Both the position numbers and the translations under genes were made by a program. Below, piece by piece: positions 1 to 7,272 of a DNA stretch of 18,584 bases. The stretch's first letter is position 1; the number at the start of each line of letters is the position of its first letter. The DNA is from Cyanobacteriota bacterium (GTDB lineage: Bacteria; Cyanobacteriota; Cyanobacteriia; PCC-6307; Cyanobiaceae), in contig JAPLIF010000370.1 in assembly GCA_026389255.1 (NCBI GenBank), positions 1 to 18,584 of the forward strand, written 5' to 3'. The notes beneath the pieces are model-generated. The model had not been told where the DNA came from and did not search any database. It saw only the letters and a list, made by a program, of their open reading frames with translations.

Positions 1-2
1 CG

Positions 3-599
3 GTCACCGACCTGCCCGTGCTGGGGGCCTTTCGTCAGGTGGGCAAGATTCGAGACGTAACCCTTCGCTTGTGGGGAGCCGCCCTTCCAAAGGGTCCGGA
101 CAGCCTGCTGGTGATCAAGGACCGATGCACCCTGAGTACCCATGTTTGTGAGCGGATCGCCGACCTGCTGGCCAAGGACCACGCTGTTGATCCGCAGCGA
201 CTGCGGTTCCTGCCGATGCTGGGGGAATGGCGCGACCATGTGGATTGTTACAACATTCTTGACGTCGCCCTGGACACGACCCCCTGGAGCAGCGCCACCA
301 CCGGCTTTGAAGCCTTGGCCATGGGGGCCCCCTTGGTGGCCATCAAGGGAGGCTGCACGGCCGCTCGCATGAGCACCTCCCTGGTCCAGGGCGTGGGTCG
401 GCCGGAATGGGTGGCCCAGACCCCGGAGGAATTTGCCGCGATCGTGGCCGACCTCTGCTCCGATCTGCCGGCTCTGCGGGCCGGCAAGCGAGAACGGCAA
501 CAGCAAGCCCAGAACAGCCTCCTATTTGATGGCCTCGACCTAGCCCACCACCTGCAGGAGGCCCTGATCGCGATGGCTAGGCAAGGCAAACGGGCCTGA
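3..599 (+). CDS. O-GlcNAc transferase-like (SPINDLY/OGT, GT41) glycosyltransferase, C-terminal part
   Basis: The frame is open to the left edge, so the gene begins outside the window and only about 198 C-terminal residues are seen. They match the C-terminal catalytic lobe of GT41/SPINDLY-type enzymes, usually preceded by TPR repeats. Signs are an opening G-F-x-K-I block with an aromatic LW helix, a run ending FLPMLGEWRDHVDCYNILDV, then ALDTTPWSSATTGFEALAMG and a G-x-P-L-V-A-I-K-G-G segment with a conserved Arg, where the family binds UDP-sugar. Known relatives transfer a sugar from UDP-GlcNAc or a similar donor to Ser/Thr of proteins or to surface glycans. The acceptor here is unknown. It ends 9 bases before the convergent pilin gene, and a pilin-glycosylating role is only a guess from position. 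Confidence 0.82.
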   Translation, partial: VTDLPVLGAFRQVGKIRDVTLRLWGAALPKGPDSLLVIKDRCTLSTHVCERIADLLAKDHAVDPQRLRFLPMLGEWRDHVDCYNILDVALDTTPWSSATTGFEALAMGAPLVAIKGGCTAARMSTSLVQGVGRPEWVAQTPEEFAAIVADLCSDLPALRAGKRERQQQAQNSLLFDGLDLAHHLQEALIAMARQGKRA

Positions 600-608
600 A
601 GCCCAGCC

Positions 609-1043
609 TCAGGCGCGGGGACCGCCCATCGAGCAGGTCAATTCTCCACTGGTAGACACCGAAATCGTTATGGCCACACCGCCGTAGTTGGTCACCTGGA
701 GGCAACGCAGGCATCTTGTCACTGGACCAAACTCACCCCAGGAACCCTCATAACGGGAAGGCGAGGTGAGATTGCATACCCGGCCAGGCCCGCTGGGCGG
801 ACGGACCCCAACCCCACCGGAAAGCACCCAGGTGGCACATTCCTTCGCCAACCCGAGCTCCTGACCTATAACAGCCCCGGCCCGCACAGCGGCCCTGGCC
901 TGCAGATACCTGGGCAGGGAGAGGGCTGAGAGCAGACCGACGATGGACACAACGATCATCAGCTCCATGAGGCTGAAGCCGCTGGAGCCAACACGGGCTC
1001 TCTTGAGACTGCCCAGCAATTCCAACTGAAGTTTGGTCTGCAT
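609..1043 (-). CDS. Type IV pilin-like protein (prepilin), downstream copy
   Basis: A 144-residue prepilin. A positively charged 22-residue leader ends in Ser-Gly and is followed by FSLMELMIVV, the type III (prepilin peptidase, PilD) cleavage site with Glu at mature position 5. A hydrophobic helix then carries the usual SLPRY block. The mature protein of about 122 residues has four Cys, so up to two disulfides are possible in the C-terminal head. The leader motif LQLELL before the basic stretch is shared with the neighbouring paralogue, as is the block IG-x-LGLAKECATWV-x-SGGVG. It would be assembled in the inner membrane into a pilus or pseudopilus serving motility, adhesion or DNA uptake; which one cannot be told. 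No good ribosome binding site is visible before the ATG. No assembly genes are present in the window. Confidence 0.85.
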   Translation of the reverse strand: MQTKLQLELLGSLKRARVGSSGFSLMELMIVVSIVGLLSALSLPRYLQARAAVRAGAVIGQELGLAKECATWVLSGGVGVRPPSGPGRVCNLTSPSRYEGSWGEFGPVTRCLRCLQVTNYGGVAITISVSTSGELTCSMGGPRA

Positions 1044-1162
1044 TCAGAAGAAAACCAGAAAACAAGCCAAATCGACTAGGGCATGCTAACGGGTGACGTC
1101 AAGAGACGGATCGCACATTCCAGCCTGGGAAAAATTGAGTTTTTGGAAAGGGCCTCGCCATC

Positions 1163-1183
1163 AAAAAGGGGGCCTAGGCCCCC
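1163..1183 (-). terminator. Intrinsic terminator after the upstream pilin gene
   Basis: Positions 1168-1183 are a perfect 16-bp palindrome, GGGGGCCTAGGCCCCC. Read on the minus strand, a run of five T follows immediately (1167-1163). It lies about 65 bases past the stop of the pilin gene at 1250-1681 and about 120 bases before the start of the next pilin, so it should separate their transcription, at least partly. Confidence 0.75.
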
Positions 1184-1249
1184 CGGAGAGCTTGCAATTA
1201 ATTGCTAAAATCCTACCCTGTCATGAGTAGGCTATTCCAAGCCGAGAAA

Positions 1250-1681
1250 TCAGCTAACTGTGCAGAGAAGACCACCGAAGGAACTCACGTTGATGGTCGC
1301 TGATCTTCCAGTGCCAGCCGTAACTTGAAGACATCTTAGGCCACTGACATCCTGAACGTAGGTGGTCCAGGTAGCAATGTAGTTACCACCAGAAGTACCA
1401 CAGACAGTGCTAGGAGCCGTGCCTACACCACCGGAGGCGACGTAGGTGGCGCATTCCTTAGCCAGACCAATCTGTTCACCGATGGAGGCACCTGCGGCGG
1501 CGGCAGCCCGAGCGGCCAGATAACGGGGCAGGGCGATGGCGGAGAGGATTCCGACCACAGCCACGACGATCATGAGTTCGACCAGGGTGAAGCCCCTGGC
1601 GACCATGGAGCCGGACCTGCGCTTGCCGACGCTGCGAAGCAGCTCAATTTGCAGACGACTTTTGATGGGAGTTGAGTTCAT
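1250..1681 (-). CDS. Type IV pilin-like protein (prepilin), upstream copy
   Basis: Starting at the ATG at 1681, the product is 143 residues with an unusually long 30-residue basic leader ending MVARG, followed by FTLVELMIVV with Glu5 at the prepilin peptidase site. A hydrophobic helix with IALPRY follows. Mature length is about 113 residues. Four Cys lie in the C-terminal head, three at positions comparable to the neighbouring pilin. The frame stays open 27 codons further upstream, but this ATG gives a start that lines up with the paralogue (MNSTPIKSRLQIELL against MQTKLQLELL) and has an AGGG about 8-10 bases upstream. The two genes look like a diverged tandem duplication. Major or minor pilin cannot be decided from sequence alone. 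Confidence 0.87.
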   Translation of the reverse strand: MNSTPIKSRLQIELLRSVGKRRSGSMVARGFTLVELMIVVAVVGILSAIALPRYLAARAAAAAGASIGEQIGLAKECATYVASGGVGTAPSTVCGTSGGNYIATWTTYVQDVSGLRCLQVTAGTGRSATINVSSFGGLLCTVS

Positions 1682-2135
1682 GGAAAGAGCCCTAGGGGGC
1701 CTGTTGACATAACCACAATTACCATAGCTCAAATTCTGCGGGCGACGATGTGATGGACGCAACGAGATGAAAAAAATGGCTTAAATAAAGTCACTTATGC
1801 TACTGATATAACTGGGCTTTCTGGGGTCGCCAGTGGACAGAACCGACATTTGTCCTACCCAAAAATGGGTAGGATTGGTCAGATCAATGACCAGGCTTGG
1901 GATGTGATCAGCCTACAACTCACCAGTACACGGGGGACAGTTAAACGGGACAACGGCTAAGTGCACTGTTGACAGTCTCCTACGAAGGTTCGGGAAACCG
2001 ACGCTATTGGCCTCAAAAAACCCAAATCAGGCCAATCCCCAGGCCAAGGACCCGCCATAGCCGCGGCTGCCAGGCCTGGCAAGAGGCCCAGCAACAACCG
2101 CTCGCCCTAAGTTCGGCAGATCTGGTCATGGACCC
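1682..2135. other. Intergenic region between divergent pilin and ABC permease genes
   Basis: No gene is convincing here; short frames lack the third-position G/C bias of the neighbours. The first part (about 1763-1970) is clearly more A/T-rich and should hold the leftward pilin promoter, but no good -35/-10 pair could be assigned. Two perfect hairpins are visible. One is CCTACCCA/TGGGTAGG at 1854-1861 and 1866-1873 with an AAAA loop. The other is ATTGGCCT/AGGCCAAT at 2006-2013 and 2029-2036 with a 15-base loop. Neither is followed by a T run, so they are not typical terminators. Confidence 0.5.
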
Positions 2136-3023
2136 ATGTCGAGGCCCGCCCCCGTTTCCCAGGGAATCAGTGCGCAGGCGTCTGCGCCGCCAGCCAGCCT
2201 TTCGGCCCGCATGACCCGCTGGGGGGTGGTCATCGTGCTGATCTATGCCCTGGTGGCCCTGCTTGTCCCCCTGCTGATTCACCTCGGCTGGCTCGACGAT
2301 CCCAATGCCGGCCTTGCCAACCCCATCTATGCCCCGCCCAGCCCCAGCCACTGGTGCGGCACCGATCGCCTGGGGAGGGACGTCTGCACCCGCACCCTGG
2401 CGGGCAGCGGCGTCGCCCTGCAGGTGGTGGTGGTGGCCCTGGTGGTGGCCCTGTTGATCGGTGTTCCCCTCGGCATGGCCAGTGGATACCTGGGCGGCGC
2501 CGTCGACCGGGTCCTGGTGCTGTTGATGGACACCCTCTACACCTTGCCGGTGTTGTTGTTATCCGTGGTGCTGGCCTTTCTGCTGGGCCGGGGCTTGCTG
2601 AACGCCGCCGCCGCCCTCTGCGTCGTTTATGTGCCCCAGTACTTCCGGGTGGTGCGCAACCAAAGCGCCCAAGTCAAAGCCGAACCCTATGTGGAGGCGG
2701 CCCGCTCCCTCGGCGCCGGACCGGTGTGGGTGCTGCGCCGCTATCTGTTCCGCAATGTCATCACCTCGGTGCCCGTGCTGCTGACCCTCAATGCCGCCGA
2801 TGCCGTCCTCGTGCTTGGGGGGCTGGGCTTTCTGGGGTTGGGGCTGCCCGAGACCGTGCCCGAATGGGGCGGCGACCTGCAGCAGGCCCTGACGGCCGTT
2901 CCCACCGGCGTTTGGTGGACGGCCCTCTATCCCGGCTTGGCGATGTTTGTGCTGGTGTTGGGTCTTTCCTTCCTTGGCGAGGGCCTGGAGCAATGGCTCT
3001 CGGGGCCCTCCCGGCGCTCCTGA
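2136..3023 (+). CDS. ABC transporter inner-membrane permease, DppC/OppC (peptide/nickel) type
   Basis: A 295-residue integral membrane permease, normal length for the family. TM1 lies at about residues 29-51. The periplasmic loop carries CGTDRLGRDVCTRTLAGSG, matching the DppC-type GTD-x-x-GRD signature. Several further membrane helices follow, and the cytoplasmic EAA loop (EAARSLGAG followed by a basic LRRYLFRNVI) docks on the ATPase. The family imports oligopeptides, nickel or related solutes with a second permease (DppB type), one or two ATPases and a binding protein. None of these is in the window, so this is an orphan component here and its substrate is unknown. The 3' end overlaps the convergent glycosyltransferase by 97 bases. 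ATG 2136 is used because it is the first plausible start in the frame; no strong ribosome binding site is seen. Confidence 0.88.
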   Translation: MSRPAPVSQGISAQASAPPASLSARMTRWGVVIVLIYALVALLVPLLIHLGWLDDPNAGLANPIYAPPSPSHWCGTDRLGRDVCTRTLAGSGVALQVVVVALVVALLIGVPLGMASGYLGGAVDRVLVLLMDTLYTLPVLLLSVVLAFLLGRGLLNAAAALCVVYVPQYFRVVRNQSAQVKAEPYVEAARSLGAGPVWVLRRYLFRNVITSVPVLLTLNAADAVLVLGGLGFLGLGLPETVPEWGGDLQQALTAVPTGVWWTALYPGLAMFVLVLGLSFLGEGLEQWLSGPSRRS

Positions 3024-4348
3024 TCTTCCAGCTTTGGAGCCTTTGGAGCACCGAGTCCCAGCAGGGCCGCCCCGATCGCCTGGGCCAAGGCCCCGTAATC
3101 GCCCCGCTCCCGCACCTCGCGCTGCAAGGTCGTGGCGATTTCGAGCCGTTCGGCCCGATGGTCCAGGTGGCCGTAATAATCCATCTTGTGCTGCAGCTCT
3201 TCGAGACTGCGGTAGCTGATGGCCTCCGCCACCCCGGTGAGGGCCCCCAGCTCCCCTTTCCAATCGGTGAGGGGGAACCCTCCGGCCGCCGCCACATCCA
3301 GCACCCGGTTGCTGACGGCCTGGTCGAACTGCAAGGCGGTGATATTGAGGCTGATCAGCGACGAGCGATAGATCGCCGCGCTGGCGGCCAGCGAGGCCGT
3401 CGCCGGATGGCCGCGCCGGGATCCAAGTGCTGGAGCTGGGGCTGGCCAGTGGGCGCACAGGCGTTCGGCCTCGGGCCCGTAGAGATCAATGGGACGGTCC
3501 CCCAGACGCCGCAGCACTTCTCCCCGAAACCCCAACGAATGACCGTGGGCCAACGACCGGTAATAGGCCTTCGCCGCCAACCGCTGCAGCACCGAAGATC
3601 CGGGCCCACAGCAGCGCTCGGCGTAGGCGAGGGCGCCGGGTTCAAGGGGGTGGTCGAACTGCTGCAAACGGCGCCATAAATCAGCCCGCAACTGCGACGC
3701 CGGATCAGGGGGATGGTCGCCCCAGTCAAAGCCTGGATGCACATGGCCGATGAAGCAGACCTCCCGGCGCAACGAGGCCCCAGCCGGTGGCTCGTAGGAC
3801 CCCTCGCCAATGGCATACAGCGGCGATGTGGCCAGATTCAGGCGCCCCAGCTCCTGACCATTGCGCGGCTCAAGACAGAAATGGTGGGAGCGGTGGCCGG
3901 TGGCGATGTAACTGCCCAGGGCCGCCTCAATGCGCTCCTGTGAAGGATGGGTGCTGAAGCAGTCTTCAAAATGCAAAAAAACCAGGGGCGTCGGGCCCTG
4001 TTCGTAGAGAAAGGTGCCCCGCACCAGGTCGAAGCCGGCTAGCAGGCTGATCGGACTGACAATAATCAGGGCATCGGCTTCGAGGGAGTCCAGCCGATCC
4101 CAGAACAGGGGGCGATGGAGGACTACCTGGGCCACCCGGCCAAATCCCACCGGTGTCAGGGGCCCATCCAAAGACTCTGCCAAGGTCCCAGCGAAGCAGC
4201 CAGGCACGGATCCAGCCACAGACCCAGCGATGAAAGCGGTCGGATCCAGCAGGCTGATGCGATGGCCGGCCCCCACCAGGGCCCTGGAAAGGGCGGCGAT
4301 CAGCCGCTGGTAAATGGGGGTGGGACTCTGCTCAAGAACAAGGTGCAT
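2927..4348 (-). CDS. CgeB-like glycosyltransferase (glycosyl transferase group 1 C-terminal domain)
   Basis: A 473-residue protein. The N-terminal half has a Rossmann-like start (IYQRLIAALSRALVGAGH) and an ADALIIVSPISLL strand. The C-terminal half has the CgeB/Glyco_trans_1_2 pattern: SLISLNITALQFDQAVSNRV, then a LDVAAAGGFPLTDWK nucleotide-sugar binding block, then ISYRSLEELQHKMDYY and a terminal helix. Members move a sugar from an activated donor to cell-surface or spore polysaccharides; donor and acceptor here are unknown. Roughly the last 30 residues are low-complexity and lie antisense to the permease gene, so the functional protein probably ends near residue 440 and the tail is a read-through extension. 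It is divergent from the small membrane protein gene, 53 bases away. No clear ribosome binding site precedes the ATG. Confidence 0.75.
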   Translation of the reverse strand: MHLVLEQSPTPIYQRLIAALSRALVGAGHRISLLDPTAFIAGSVAGSVPGCFAGTLAESLDGPLTPVGFGRVAQVVLHRPLFWDRLDSLEADALIIVSPISLLAGFDLVRGTFLYEQGPTPLVFLHFEDCFSTHPSQERIEAALGSYIATGHRSHHFCLEPRNGQELGRLNLATSPLYAIGEGSYEPPAGASLRREVCFIGHVHPGFDWGDHPPDPASQLRADLWRRLQQFDHPLEPGALAYAERCCGPGSSVLQRLAAKAYYRSLAHGHSLGFRGEVLRRLGDRPIDLYGPEAERLCAHWPAPAPALGSRRGHPATASLAASAAIYRSSLISLNITALQFDQAVSNRVLDVAAAGGFPLTDWKGELGALTGVAEAISYRSLEELQHKMDYYGHLDHRAERLEIATTLQREVRERGDYGALAQAIGAALLGLGAPKAPKLEDQERREGPESHCSRPSPRKERPNTSTNIAKPG

Positions 4349-4401
4349 GGCAGCGGCCCGGCTGGCGAACCTAAGCTGAAGGGAGTTGTTCTTGTCCAGG
4401 C

Positions 4402-4629
4402 ATGCCCTTGTGGCTCGACCTGCTGTTGCTCGGTCTGGCGGTGCTGTTGTGGACCCAGGGAGGGCGCCAGCTGGACGATGTGGTGATGATGCTCTTGCGC
4501 ATTCTGGCGGTGACTTTTGCCCTGGTGGTGCTGCTGGGGGGCCGGCTGCTGGTGCTCGAAATCGGTTTGTTGGCCCTGGTGCTCTGGCTTCCCAGTGTCC
4601 GCGGCATGGAACGCGGTTCCCGTTTTTAA
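4402..4629 (+). CDS. Small hydrophobic membrane protein of unknown function
   Basis: A 75-residue protein that is almost entirely membrane-embedded. One helix is at about residues 4-18, a short charged loop (GGRQLDD) follows, and a long hydrophobic stretch at about 29-64 can form two more helices. It ends in a basic tail (RGMERGSRF). Third codon positions are strongly G/C, as in neighbouring genes, which supports real coding. I do not recognise a family and propose no function. It is transcribed away from the CgeB-like gene and towards trmH. Confidence 0.65.
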   Translation: MPLWLDLLLLGLAVLLWTQGGRQLDDVVMMLLRILAVTFALVVLLGGRLLVLEIGLLALVLWLPSVRGMERGSRF

Positions 4630-4681
4630 TCCTTCATCTTTCCTCCCTCCCTGGGGCAACTTGAGCAGGGCCGCCCCCTGA

Positions 4682-5371
4682 TCAGTGGGGCAACTTGACA
4701 TCCCTCGGCAGGGCCTCGGCAATCTCTCCCTCGGGGGTCAGGGCTGGATAGGGCCGTCCTTGCTGATCACACCAGCGGGCCACCTGGGGATAGGACCAGG
4801 CAAAAAGCTGGCGGCCATACTGATCGGGACTGAGCCCTTCCCCGTGCTCCGGCACCACCCCAGCAGTCTGGCGCTGGCGCAAGGCCTCGAATAAAAGAAT
4901 CGCCGCCGCCACAGACACATTCAGGGACTGCACCATGCCCCGCATCGGTATGTAAAGGGATTGATCCACTAGCGAAGCCGCTGTCTCACTAAGCCCCCAC
5001 TTCTCGGCCCCCAGCACAAACGCCGTAGGGACGGTGAAATCACAGGCCCGATAGTCAATGGCAGAGCGACCCAGGTGGGTGCCATACAACCGGAAGCCGC
5101 GCTCCTTGAGCTGGGCCATGGCTGCTTCGGTGCTGGTGTGCAGCTTGAGAGGCACCCACTTCTGGCTGCCCTGGGCCGTGCTGTTGAACGTGGGCAGTCG
5201 GCCGGCGCGGCAGACCGCATGGGCCTCCAAGGCCCCTACCGCATCGCAACTGCGCAGGATCGCCGAAAGGTTGTGGGGCTTCTCCACCTGCTCCAAAAGC
5301 ACGGTGAGGTCAGCCATGCGGTGATCAAGGACCGATTGGAGACGTTCAAAACGGCGTGGTAACAGGGGCAT
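4682..5371 (-). CDS. trmH: tRNA (guanosine-18-2'-O)-methyltransferase, SPOUT/TrmH family
   Basis: The 229-residue product from the ATG at 5371 has the length of known TrmH. All three SPOUT motifs are present: EKPHNLSAILRSCDAVG at about 29-45, with the catalytic Arg at about 40; FVLGAEKWGLS; and IPMRGMVQSLNVSVAAAILLFEA, which forms the trefoil-knot AdoMet site. The enzyme methylates the ribose of G18 in the D-loop of tRNAs in the cytoplasm. The open frame runs another 116 codons upstream across the divergent ATL gene, but the family alignment begins here. An ATG ten codons earlier (5401) is the only serious alternative. The C-terminal extension after the knot (DQYGRQLFAWSYPQVARWC) is typical of the subfamily. 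Confidence 0.9.
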   Translation of the reverse strand: MPLLPRRFERLQSVLDHRMADLTVLLEQVEKPHNLSAILRSCDAVGALEAHAVCRAGRLPTFNSTAQGSQKWVPLKLHTSTEAAMAQLKERGFRLYGTHLGRSAIDYRACDFTVPTAFVLGAEKWGLSETAASLVDQSLYIPMRGMVQSLNVSVAAAILLFEALRQRQTAGVVPEHGEGLSPDQYGRQLFAWSYPQVARWCDQQGRPYPALTPEGEIAEALPRDVKLPH

Positions 5372-5454
5372 GGTCAAACCGCCAAATGGCTCCTCCAGCA
5401 TGGACAAGGGCAAGGGCGAACCCATGGATCCGGACGGGCCCTCCCGGAATTCCA

Positions 5455-5462
5455 GCGATCGC
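5455..5462. repeat. HIP1 core octamer GCGATCGC
   Basis: GCGATCGC, the core of the cyanobacterial highly iterated palindrome, sits in the short trmH/ATL divergent intergenic region, 8 bases before the ATL start. It supports cyanobacterial origin; a regulatory role is not implied. Confidence 0.8.
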
Positions 5463-5470
5463 CGCACCCC

Positions 5471-5824
5471 ATGATGGTGCCGATGAAGGAAATCAGCTTC
5501 GACCAGCGGGTCTACCAGCAAATTGCCCGCATTCCCCGGGGCCAACTGGCCACCTATGGCCAGATCGCTGAACTCATGGGGGAATGGGGTTGCGCCAGGC
5601 AGGTGGGTTGGGCCCTCAGGCGCCTGCCCCTGCCTTCGCCCCTGCCCTGGCACCGGGTGGTCAACGCCCAGGGTCGCCTGGCCATGACCCTGTCGCGCCA
5701 AGGCAGTGACTGGATGCAAAGGGATCTGCTAATGGCCGAAGGCATTCCCGTGGACCTCCAGGGCCGACTCCCCCTGCATCAGCATCGCTGGCAAGTCGAG
5801 ACCCAAGCCGAGCCGCGGCCGTGA
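5471..5824 (+). CDS. Alkyltransferase-like (ATL) DNA-binding protein, MGMT-fold
   Basis: A 117-residue protein matching only the C-terminal DNA-binding domain of O6-alkylguanine-DNA alkyltransferase. It starts FDQRVYQQIARIPRGQLATYGQ, with the base-flipping Tyr region near residue 29, then ARQVGWAL with the expected Arg finger near 43, then PWHRVV. The catalytic Cys of the PCHRV motif is replaced by Trp at about residue 60, which defines ATL proteins. Known ATLs bind O6-alkylguanine tightly without removing the alkyl group and steer the lesion into nucleotide excision repair. Its TGA stop overlaps the GTG start of rsmB (GTGA), so the two are likely translated together. Three Met codons near the start (5471, 5474, 5483) leave the exact start open. 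Confidence 0.87.
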   Translation: MMVPMKEISFDQRVYQQIARIPRGQLATYGQIAELMGEWGCARQVGWALRRLPLPSPLPWHRVVNAQGRLAMTLSRQGSDWMQRDLLMAEGIPVDLQGRLPLHQHRWQVETQAEPRP

Positions 5825-7272
5825 AGGGAAATCAAGACCCCAACGCAGCGGAAACCGGCGGTCTCGCCCCCCGACGCCTGGCCTGGAGGGTGCTGGAGGC
5901 GGTGGCCGCGGGGGCCTACGCGGACAACGCCCTGGAACGGGAACTGGCCAAAAGCAACCTGGCACCCCTCGACAGGGGACTGGCCACGGAATTGGCCTAT
6001 GGGGCCATCCGCCAGCGGCTGCTTCTGGATGCCTGGATCGATGCCCACGGCCGACTCAAGGCCAACCGCCAGCCCCCCCGACTGCGCTGGTTATTGCACG
6101 TGGGGCTCTATCAACTGCTGTTCAGCAGCCGGGTGCCCGCCTCTGCAGCCGTCAACACCAGCGTTGAGCTCGCCAAGGAAGCGGGCTTTGCCCGGCTGGC
6201 TCCGGTGGTCAATGGTCTGCTGCGGGCCGTGGCTCGGGCCCGCGGCCCGCAGGAAAGCCAAGGGGCCGCCGCCGTCCCTGGAATCCTGCCCCACGCCGAT
6301 GCTGCCCCAGCCCTTACCGGCTGGCAGGGATTGGCCTTACCCGAAGCAGAGGCCGACAGCCTGGCCCTGCGCCACTCCCTCCCCCCCTGGCTGGCGACCC
6401 AGCTGCTGCAATGGTGCCGCCCGGAAGAGGCCGAGGCTTTTGGACGGTCCAGCAACACCCCCCCGGCCCTCGACCTGCGGATCAACCGACGGCGGACCAG
6501 CCGGGCCGAGGTCCTGGCGGCCTTTGGGGCTGCGGGACTGACGGCCCGGGCCTTGGACGACCAGGCATGGGGCCTGTGTTTATCAGAGGCCAGCGGCGAT
6601 CTCCGCGGTCTGCCCGGTTTCGCGGAGGGTCACTGGTGCGTTCAGGACCGCACAGCCCAGGCCATCGCCCCCCTCCTGGCGCCCCAGCCGGGGCAGCGGG
6701 TGCTGGATGCCTGCGCCGCCCCAGGAGGCAAATCGACCCATCTGGCGGAGTTGATGGACGATCGGGGCGAAATCTGGGCGGTGGATCGTTCCGAGTCCCG
6801 TCTCAAAAAGGTGGTCGCCAACGCCGAGCGGCTTGGCATGGCCAGCATTCAAGGGCTTGCGGCCGACGCCACCGAACTCCTCGAATTACGGCCCCAATGG
6901 CGCGGTTCCTTTGATCGGATCCTGGTGGATGCTCCTTGCTCTGGGTTGGGAACCCTGGCCCGCCATGCCGACGCCCGCTGGCGGATCCAGCCCGACACCA
7001 TTGCCCAACTGGCCGAGCTGCAGCAGCGGCTGCTCGAACGCCTGGCGACCCTGCTGAGGCCCGATGGCCGCCTGGTTTATGCCACCTGCACGGTGCATCC
7101 CCAGGAGAACAGGGAGGTCGTGGCAGGCTTTCTGGCCAACCATCCAAGCTGGCGCCTAGTGCAGGACCAACAATGGTGGCCGGCGCCCCAGGCCGGAGAT
7201 GGCTTCTACGCCGCCGTCCTCGAACCTGGTACTGACACAACCGCAGGGGGAAAAGGCTCAGGGCCTGCCTAG
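5821..7272 (+). CDS. rsmB: 16S rRNA (cytosine-967-C5)-methyltransferase RsmB
   Basis: A 483-residue protein with a GTG start. Residues about 17-140 form the NusB-like RNA-binding domain (RRLAWRVLEAV, ERELAKSN, RVPASAAVNTSVELAK). The C-terminal Rossmann methyltransferase has the AdoMet motif DACAAPGGKSTHLAELM at about 295-312. It also has both RNA m5C cysteines: DAPCSGLGTL, Cys about 373, and YATCTVHPQEN, the TC nucleophile at about 423. It methylates C967 of 16S rRNA with AdoMet. The 4-base GTGA overlap with the ATL gene indicates translational coupling. The stop codon shares CTAG with the stop of the convergent penicillin-binding protein, so the two genes meet with no spacer. The last dozen residues are poorly conserved in type. 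Confidence 0.92.
   Translation: MKGNQDPNAAETGGLAPRRLAWRVLEAVAAGAYADNALERELAKSNLAPLDRGLATELAYGAIRQRLLLDAWIDAHGRLKANRQPPRLRWLLHVGLYQLLFSSRVPASAAVNTSVELAKEAGFARLAPVVNGLLRAVARARGPQESQGAAAVPGILPHADAAPALTGWQGLALPEAEADSLALRHSLPPWLATQLLQWCRPEEAEAFGRSSNTPPALDLRINRRRTSRAEVLAAFGAAGLTARALDDQAWGLCLSEASGDLRGLPGFAEGHWCVQDRTAQAIAPLLAPQPGQRVLDACAAPGGKSTHLAELMDDRGEIWAVDRSESRLKKVVANAERLGMASIQGLAADATELLELRPQWRGSFDRILVDAPCSGLGTLARHADARWRIQPDTIAQLAELQQRLLERLATLLRPDGRLVYATCTVHPQENREVVAGFLANHPSWRLVQDQQWWPAPQAGDGFYAAVLEPGTDTTAGGKGSGPA

Noticed and set aside
1969..2214. 81-codon plus-strand frame before the permease, with TTGACA at 1969
   Set aside because: No -10 box at proper spacing, no coding bias, and it overlaps the permease start in another frame.
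2354..3679. 441-codon plus-strand frame across the permease and the CgeB-like gene
   Set aside because: It spans two genes with clear family motifs in other frames, and its own translation is Arg/Pro/Gly-rich without any domain.
4652..4698. 13-bp direct repeat TGGGGCAACTTGA at 4652 and 4686
   Set aside because: The two copies flank and include the trmH stop, but nothing else around them is shared, and there is no sign of a mobile element; probably a small local duplication.
5372..5719. Upstream extension of the trmH frame
   Set aside because: It would run antisense through the ATL gene, and TrmH family proteins begin at the ATG at 5371.
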